Below, one piece after another: positions 1 to 9,100 of a stretch of 64,000 nt of DNA. Positions within the stretch are counted from its first letter, which is position 1. Each line of letters opens with the position of its first letter. The DNA comes from Agelaius tricolor. Its lineage: Eukaryota; Chordata; Aves; Passeriformes; Icteridae. The notes under the pieces were generated by a model. It worked only from the letters and a program-made list of their open reading frames with translations, had not been told where the DNA came from and searched no databases. A program made the translations under genes and the position numbers. The stretch covers positions 11,940,501-12,004,500 of the forward strand of contig JALJCS010000012.1 of assembly GCA_023055355.1 (NCBI GenBank). The letters are read 5' to 3'.

Positions 1-146
1 GAATCATCCTGGGAGGCAAATGAAGCCAGTATGGACAGACCATTGAAGACTTGCTGGTAGTGCTCCCCAATCCGCAGCAGCAACTCGTTATGCAGGCCCT
101 GGTAGTCCTGCCTCAGCAAGCTGCCCAGCTCTATCTCAGTCTCATT
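1..146 (-). CDS. ATR: ATR coding exon 16, cut by the window edge
   Basis: A GAGTGCAG acceptor at the right side is followed by [20 protein letters not shown], then [19 protein letters not shown] and continuing to ASQDDS. The frame is open to base 1, so the exon continues outside the window. Confidence 0.93.
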
Positions 147-3100
147 CTGCACTCAACCACAAAGAAATATCACTTCATTTCATCACAATGTAATTAGAGC
201 ACTGAGAGACAGGAGGCAATGGGCTCTGGTTGCTTTGTTATAGAAGTCAAAGCTTTCAAACAGCTCAATGTTAGACAAACCAAGCTTTTAGAATTTGCTA
301 AGTTCATAAAATATCTTAGAAACATTTATCAGAGCTAATGGAAGTGATTATAAGCAATAAGAACAAGATTTCTGCATTTGTAATTTTTCAACCTCTGCTT
401 TGCAATACCTTAATTTAAGTACAGCAGAAAGGTCACTATGCATCAGCTGTTGCTCCTAATCTGCAGGTGTAACAGGGCAAATGCCAATTTACCTTGAGGT
501 AGTGCAGTGCCCGCTCCAGCTCATCCTTGGTGCAGGAACAGACCAAATGAGAGAAGATGTATTTGAAGTTATTGATTAAAATCTCTCTTCTGTTCACATT
601 CAATTGCTTTGCTATGGTTCTGATAAGTGTGGAGGCTGCAGGACTGGCCTTGGCTGCAAGGTCAGGAAGCAAAACTTGCAGGGTCCTCTGGTAAATGAAG
701 AACTACAGTTAATGTAAACAACAAACAAACAAACCCTCCAAAACCCCAGGGTTAGGCTAAGTTCCATTTGGGTCAGTACCACAACAAACATGTCTGGTCG
801 TAATGATCACCATGGGTATGAACAGAGAAAAACTTTAATACAATGCATATACCTAGCAAAAATGCAGATAGAACCAAATACTTCAGGAGCTGCTTCATCC
901 AGTTCATACTAAGAAACATGTAAATAAAAAGTGAGCTAGCATTTTTTGTGTCAATCCAGATTCTCCACAAAAGGAAATCTTAAAAAACCCCAAAAGAAGT
1001 AAAAAACCCTAAAAGAAGTAAAAAAGGTAGTTTTTGTCTTTTGAAATAAGAAAGCTGACACCATGCAAAAATCACACCTTTCAAAGGATGCCTCCAAGTG
1101 CACTAAATCATTAATATGTTTAATGAGGATTCTAAACTTTAGCTCCTTATCCACCATACTTGAATTGGCACTGTATTCATCCCTCTAACTCCTTGATAAA
1201 ACTGTTCCTCTGCATTTGCACTCTCACTTGCAGCATTCCCAAGAGAAAGTGTGGATTAAAATTGAACTGCACAAGCACAAAATACCAAAAAGGAATGACC
1301 AACTTACTGAGAGAAAGCGATTTAGATCTGGAAAATCAAATACACTGGCAATCTCAGATAACATGTCCAGAGCCATTTCTCTCTGGTGAGCAGCTGTTTC
1401 TTTCTGCAGCTCATTGCCCTGGCACGAAGCACTCAACACCACCATCTGGCTGGAGTGCAGGGATTCCACTAGAAACTAAGCATGAAGAAATAGGTATTTA
1501 GTATTATTTTCCCCTTGTTCACTCCCTAAAACTAAACACAAAAGTTTTACTGGTCTTTTTATGCATACTGGTCTTTTTTTTTCATTTATTGCACATAGAT
1601 CTATGATTATTACTTTGCAACAGAACTGGATTATCATCCACTTAATAATTACATTCAATTTTGCAACCCTGGATTCAAATATTACATTACTAAAAAAATA
1701 TCGAAATTAGAAAAGTTTGCTTTTGACAATTTTCTTTTTAAACAGATCTTGCTGTCATTAGGTAATGGATATAACAAAAAACCTAAATCAATCATGGCAG
1801 AATTATGCTTGTGCAATATTGACTCCAATTGCAATTTTAAACCATAGTGTCTTGCAGCAATAGTACTGCAGAATGCAAGAGCCTCTACTTCAGAATGAAG
1901 CATCTAGGGAATAAAACAGAGAAGCAACACTATTGAGGGGAGATCACAATAAAGTCAAAGATTTCCCATTCCTTCCTGAATGTTGGTAGGGCTTTTTCCT
2001 TAAAATAATTTCTTTCTTGTCCTATGAGATTTCACCTTGAGCAATATTGCAATTTTGACCTAGAGCTCCATTTTCAAGATATACACAAAGAACCCAAAGA
2101 CATGCACTTTCTAAACCACACACCCTTTTTACCTGACAGATTGGCTTCTTGTACTGACTGAAAAAAGCCTGCAGCTTTATGGCCTTGGCTGCTGCCAGGG
2201 CCCGGATCTCTGCGTACGCTGCTCCGGCCACCGAAGGTGACTTGGACAACAAACAGTGCAGCAAATGCAGGAGGGCAAATGGCACCAATTCTCCTTTGGA
2301 TGCCCTTACAAAGTAAGCAGAAGAAAAAGGATTAAAAAGTAAAACGGAATTGTCGCAGTAATAAAATGACTTAAGAACATGCAATTGCCATCATGCAAAA
2401 TGAGTCCTTCTTGTATCTGCATGGCTTATCTGTACTTCCTGTGACAGGGCAGAAGAAAATGAGAAAATGAGGAATGTTCCACAGGAATCAACAGCTCTAA
2501 ACAGCTGCAATGGACTGGGGAAAGGATGACTTCAAAATAAGTAATCTTACACTTAAAGAAAGGGCACTTTGTATCACAAACCGACACAACTTGGCAATTT
2601 TCAACATACTATCAAAAATACCTTCCAATATCTCCTGTTGTGAGAATCAAGGTATCTTTAAGCTCATTATTTCTTGACATTTTGGCATTTGTGTAGGCTT
2701 CTTTCATCCTTGAAACAAACAGCTGATACACAGGAAAACAAAAACACATCAATGTTAGTGTTTGACACTAGTGAAACAAAACCATAGTAAGTTAGGAACA
2801 AAACCCAAAAATAAACATGAATTCACCTCTTTTATGAATCCTTCTTCAGAGTCTAAGGATTCTAGTATGTTCTTTATGCACTTACTGAAAGCCACTCTTA
2901 CATCTTTGTCTGGATCTTCCATTAGATTTAATAAAGACCCAACAAGAGACTTCACACTGGACTCATCAGTATTAAAATCCAGGTGTTTGCAAAGATGAGG
3001 TATATTTTCTATAAATGCTGGATTGGAGGAGGGAAGAAAAACATGCTTTTAATAGTTTTTCAAATCTACTGAAGTGCACAAAAGAGTGAGGCAAACAAAC

Positions 3101-6100
3101 CAAAAAGCACACTTTACTTTTTTAACCAAAAGAATAAATATTGTGAAATCAGAGGAGATATTTAAAATTCAGATTTTATCAAGTATTACAGTTTTAGATA
3201 TAGCCATAGACCAAATTTAAGCCAAGGCAGCTTAAAAAGAACACCACTGACAACATTAAATATCAGCAGTGATATCAATTGAAATACAACACTTCAAACA
3301 TCAATAGAACTACTAAAAACCCAACACAGAATAAAAGGAATGGAGAAAGGTACAGATATAATGACTTAGTACCTCAGATGGAAGAGTAAAATGTTACTAA
3401 AGGTAAAGCCACATACCTAGCTTTACTGAGCTGGGTGCTTTGCTCTCAAGTAGAATGAAAAAGGGCTTGAAAACACAGGCTTGCACAGAAGAAGTTTTTC
3501 CTAGAGCAGAAGTCACAGTAAGGCTGCTACACAAAATATCATGAGTAACATCCTTTACAGCAGAGTCTGCTAAGGAAGGTCGGAGGTGGAATGGACCAGA
3601 AAGACAACAAGATAACTTCCCAACTATAGCAGCACAAGCCTCCTTGACTAGCTCAGACTCATCTTTGATTTGATTTCTGAAATGGAAACAAAAATGAAAT
3701 CGTTTTAATAGGTCATTTACCTAGAAATTAGTTTTTCTACATTGTCTGAGTTCTCTAACTACACTGCCAGTACTATCAGGACAGCTTAAGGATGCTCTGT
3801 GTCACTAAATCATCTTTGTCCTTTTCAGATCACCCTCATGTTCTGTTAAATGTTTGAAGCAGCACTGGGCATGGTGAGGCTGGCATGCTGTAAAGAAGAA
3901 ACTGAAGACTAACACAAAAGGACAGAAGACACTAAGATATATATAAAAAAAACCAGAGAAGCTGCAAAGATTTGAAGAGACATATGGACAAATACAAGAT
4001 GGATTTCACTGACAAAGATATCTCCCTTCCCCTCCTAATTTAAATTAGGGTCTCCACCTAGCAAAGGAACTTGCATACTGACATAGTAAGTGAACATTAT
4101 TCTGTCACACAGACATCATCATGTGCACCTATCCTGTTGATAGCTGATGGTTTCTGAAATCAAGATCTAGCAAATTTCGTATGAAACGAACATTTATTTT
4201 TATGTTTATGCTCCATTTATTATTTGCCCATTTTTCTTCTTGCACAAAGACAGAAAAGCTGCATTAATACATACAAAAGAGCTCTGGGAATCACGCTGCA
4301 GGACTGCACAGGATGAAGCAGGAGAGAGAATCCTTTAACACAAGTAGCCCGAATTATTTCATGGTGACTTTGTAATGCCCAGTGATAAACTGATTTTCTC
4401 CAATCCAGATGAATGTTTTTTGGGAAGAGAGTCAGAAGGAACACACAGTGTGACTGAGTTTGGGGTGCTAAAGAGAAAAAAGAAAAAGCAAAGAATTACT
4501 TGATTTAAACTTTTAATACCATCACTCATCATAAGAAGGCAAATAAAATAATTTTACTTTAGAACAATCATTCCGAAGTGGAACTAGGCTTTATATACTT
4601 TAACATACTTACAGAAACTCTGTGCAGTTTTTTGACTCAAAACTGGAGGACCAAACCCCCAAATAGATGGCTTGAAAGAAGAATCATCAGGATGGCTGTA
4701 AATCCAGGGCAGAGACAGCAATCCACATAAGTCATCGAGAATCTGATCACTCAGTGGAATTTTCACTAGGGGAAAGAAGCAGCAAAACAAACATTTATAA
4801 AACATTTTATGTTCTTAATTTGCTACAAAATATTACTTTTTCTATCAACAAAGATTAGTATCACTGTTCCCCCATGTTAATATCATACTTTTTAGGCATG
4901 TAATAATAAATCATGTAGTGCTAAATCAGAATAACCTAAAAATCTCATTAAACAGATGACAGAATGTAACACACGAGCAGCAGAATTAATATAACTTTGG
5001 TATCTCTGGATTTGTGCAAAGACTTTCAGCTGGACTTCTGGGTGTCTGGTAAGCCTGAACTCACAATAACATTTCAGTCTTGGTAACTGAGTCTGTCCTC
5101 CATCCTAGTAGTTACTTTTAAAAAACATGGAAGTACTCAATATTTTTGGTACCATGCATGCCATGTTTGCTGAAGCTGTTTGCAACCTTTGAAATTGTTG
5201 AGTGGAACAAAGACAGTAAATTATGCTGCCTCTATGTGTCTTTAAAAGAAAACTGCTAAAGTTTTTTTCCTTTTTTATGTATTTTCACTATCCCCATATA
5301 TTCTCTTGATCAGATAAAAATCAATAGAAGTACAGACAAAAAGAAGTAAATGATGTTCATAAAGGAATGCAAATGAAGGTCTCTAAACAGAAAATAATTT
5401 TTTTTTTACTTAACCTTTTTTGTAAAAGAGTTGGAATACTAGCACAAGATTAATAATTTCAGCATCTCAACCAAAACAGACTTAATACAGTCAGATGAAT
5501 TCCTAATTTACAAAATACAAGACAATCTTGAAGGGTTTCTTACCTTGAGCATATAGCAAAGCATCAAAGATTTTTACTACTCTGTCAATCACTTGTTCTA
5601 GATTAACAATCTGTGTAGCAGCCTCTAACAGGTTTCTGCAGACTTTCACTAGTCTTGTGGTAAAATCAGAGGAAATCCACTTGAACTGTATATTCACCAT
5701 TGAATCTGAGGAGCTTGGAGTATTCTTACACGTATCAGAGTTACATGGATGAGACACTCCATGCTCTTTACTGTTAAAACAGAAATCACATCAATGCAAC
5801 AAATGCAACAAACAATATTGAATATTAACTGCTTGTAAGCCAAGTTAGTAAGGAAATGCACTTCTTCAAAATGTACAGGACCCATCCAGTACTGATTACT
5901 GATCCTGAGACACAGACAAGCATTACATTACACAAATTGTAACGAGAGTTACAAGAGACTCTTGGTCCCAGCTTCCCCTTGGTCCTTTACCTGCTGGAAT
6001 CTGTTGGGGGAGAGCAATGAACGATGCACAGAGCAGCCAATCGCAGAATCACAGCGATCCCTTCCACAGGCTGGAGAACATCCCCTGGCAGAACTTCTTC

Positions 6101-9100
6101 CTCAAGGACAGATATTAAGGATGCAGCTTTCTTAGTGATGGCATTCCACAGAGCACTCTTCAGTTTCATGTTTACAGGGCTAAGTCTGTAATTTGACCAT
6201 ATTAATTATTTTCCAACACACACTTTATTTCAGAAAAGATAAATAATCATAGCAAAACCAGAGCTAATCCATATTTGATATAGGATTAGGAAAACACCAA
6301 ATGAAGCTTTAGCTTAAATGTGTTTCTAGGAAGGAAAAGATCCTAAAAGATCCTACTCTGAATTTTAGTATGACTCTTATCAGACTTATCTGAAAGGCTA
6401 CAAACATGTAACTCTACAGTCCTTGGAAGGTCTTGGCAACCATAAAATGGCAAATGTTACACCCATCATTGAGAAAGGCACAAAAAGAGAATCCAAAGAA
6501 CTATAGGCCTGTCAGCCTAATCTCACACCCTAGGAAGATTATGGAAAAAGTTTTCCTTGAATTAATTTCTACCTGCATGAGGGACAAGAAGGTGACTGGA
6601 AACAGCCAGTATGTATTTATGAAAGGAAAATCATGCACACGATTCCCTTCTACAGTGAGACAGGCAGCTCTGTGGAGAAAAGTGGCTGCTTTTTCACACA
6701 ACTTCAACTGTCTACAAAGTTAGGCTGACAAGAGCTTTGTGAAGGTCTGTATGACAAGTCCTGCAACTGGCAAAGAAACACCCGATGCAATAGAACAGAC
6801 TGAGAGCTAACTAAGTAATGAGCAGCTTTGGAGAAAATGACCCAGCAGGCTTGTGGAAAAGTGGAATATTAGAGCAGTGTGACCTTGTTTTAGAGAAGGT
6901 CAACTACACCCTGGGCTGTACGCAAAGAGTGAAGGCTGATCACAAGCCCACACCTGGAGTGCAGCATGCCCAAGGCAATTTTGAGTGCCCAAAGACAAAG
7001 AGGTCAACTGCTGGCACAAGTCCAAGATAATCAGGGAGCACAGCACAAGCAGAGACTGAGAATTGGTTTTGTTCATCTGAGCATAACTTAACTAGACCTG
7101 CTTTAAGTACATCCAGTGTAAGACCACAGCCACACACAATTCTGTCACACTAGGTACGCTCCCAGCTTTGTTTTCAGTGTGAAAAAATGAAAATATCTTT
7201 CATTGAACACATTCAAAACAGCCTCTTTAATAAAGTTTAGCTTAAAAATCACCAATAGATTTTGATCCCTCAAAATATAATTTAGATTTTTTCCCCAGAA
7301 GCTCTTTCAATCTGTTAAGAAGAAACTGCCTCAAGAAGTTGTCATTACTATTCAATAGGCAAATGACTATAAAAGCAATTACTAAGTGCCATACATTAAA
7401 GGTGCAGGAGATTTCTTTGGATGTTTTGTGGATAGGCTCAGTCTCCGTCTTTTCTCTGGAACTTCGTCACTGCTGCTGCTCCACCCATCAGTATCTGAGC
7501 TCTCCAGCTGGTTCTGCTGAATCTCCTCAAAGATTTCTTCTGTTTGTGTTTTTAATGCTGTATAAAGTGGACTCACCAGATACTGGGATGGACAAACAAC
7601 AGAGGTACCATGATGTATGCTCTGCCTTACTTAAAGATGTGGTATTATTGCTTTTGACTTAAAATATTAAATTGCTAAATATCATGGTAAAATAGTTCAT
7701 AAAAACCTTTCCATTCAAAAAAACCTTATTACAAGATGAAAGCTCTTATGAGCAATGAAGTTTCCTGTTCTGCTACTAGAGAGGATGCAGCTTGTTCAGC
7801 TGTAGTTCCTGGCATAATACCTTGCTACCAAAGCCATCACACAGACACACAAAGTTTAACAAACAGGTAGAATACACAGATGAATGTATGGAATAGAGGC
7901 ACTCAGCACATCAACAACTCATTGTCAACAACCTTGTTATGTTTCTGAACTAAAATAGGGTTTATTTAGGTTGAGTATCAGGAACAAACTTTTGATTAGG
8001 AGGGTGGTGACACACTGCCACATGCTGTCTGGAGAGGTGGTGGATGTCCCATCCCTGGAAACACTCAAGGTCAGGTTAGGTGGGGCTCTGAACCCTGATC
8101 TAGTTGAAGCTGTCCCTGCTTATTGCAGGGAGTTGGACTAGATGGCCTTTAAAGGTCCCTGCCAACCTAAACCATTGACTCTGACTTAATCTTTTCTGTC
8201 TACCTGTCCCTAACAAACATGACTAAATGGAAAGTAAGAGCATCTCAAACTACTGCACACTACTTGAAAAGCTGCCCTCATATGAGTGCACTCTGGGCCT
8301 TACTCCCATCTCATATTATCATTATGGACAGACAGTTGTGCCTGCATAGCTTATGGACAGTTTAATACATCTGAAAAACAGGAGTCCAGCTACATCCAAC
8401 AGGTTTAAGAACCCTGACCTGTACAAACATGTGAAACAATTAAGAAAAAAGGAGTATCAAGCTAAATGTGCAAATAAAAATTACATTTCCTAGATTTTTT
8501 TCTTTGCATAGGTATAGGTTTTTGTATATGACCTATTCACACAATAAATTCAGTTTTTAAAATAAACCTACCTTTTGTTCTTCCTGAGTTCCAAGAATAT
8601 TCACAAAAATTCTACATATGGTACTGATACGGGTCTTTCTTATTTGTAAGGCAGATTCATAGCCAGCTGGAACAAACTCCAGAAAATACTGCAGCATGTG
8701 GCAAAAACCAGTTTTCAGCTTTTCAGACTGAAGGCACCTAAACACATCCCCTTCAAACCATGAGCAGAGCTTCTCTAGCAGCATATTCAAGTAGACAGGT
8801 TCAATATTTTTGTAAGAATCTGCTTCAAAAGGCAGCAATGTCCTCACCAACAGTAAGAGTGGCTCTCCAAAGAGTTCTGATTCCTCAGTATCCATTTCAA
8901 GTGTTGATTGTAGAATTTCAAAAAAGACTGAGAAGAAAACACTGGCCAGCTGTTCTGGAGGTCCTCCTAAATGAATTAACTTCACTATAAACTTCATTGC
9001 CAAAGTTTTAACTTTTGGACTGCCATACTCTAACAAGGAGCAGCCTATCCCCCAGAGAATAATATCCTGTCTTACAAAGAAGATATCTGCAACAATATTT

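Noticed and set aside
1160..1501. 113-codon plus-strand frame
   Set aside because: It overlaps ATR exon 14 in antisense; the minus strand carries the conserved protein.
6433..6723. Reverse-transcriptase-like frame as a host gene or retroviral pol
   Set aside because: The NYRPVSL...GKSC block is typical of CR1 LINE ORF2, it is truncated, and no LTR, gag or env features accompany it.
7339..7662. 107-codon plus-strand frame
   Set aside because: It is the complement of ATR exon 5 plus intron and shows no family resemblance.
8760..8990. 76-codon plus-strand frame
   Set aside because: Antisense shadow of the large ATR exon 4.
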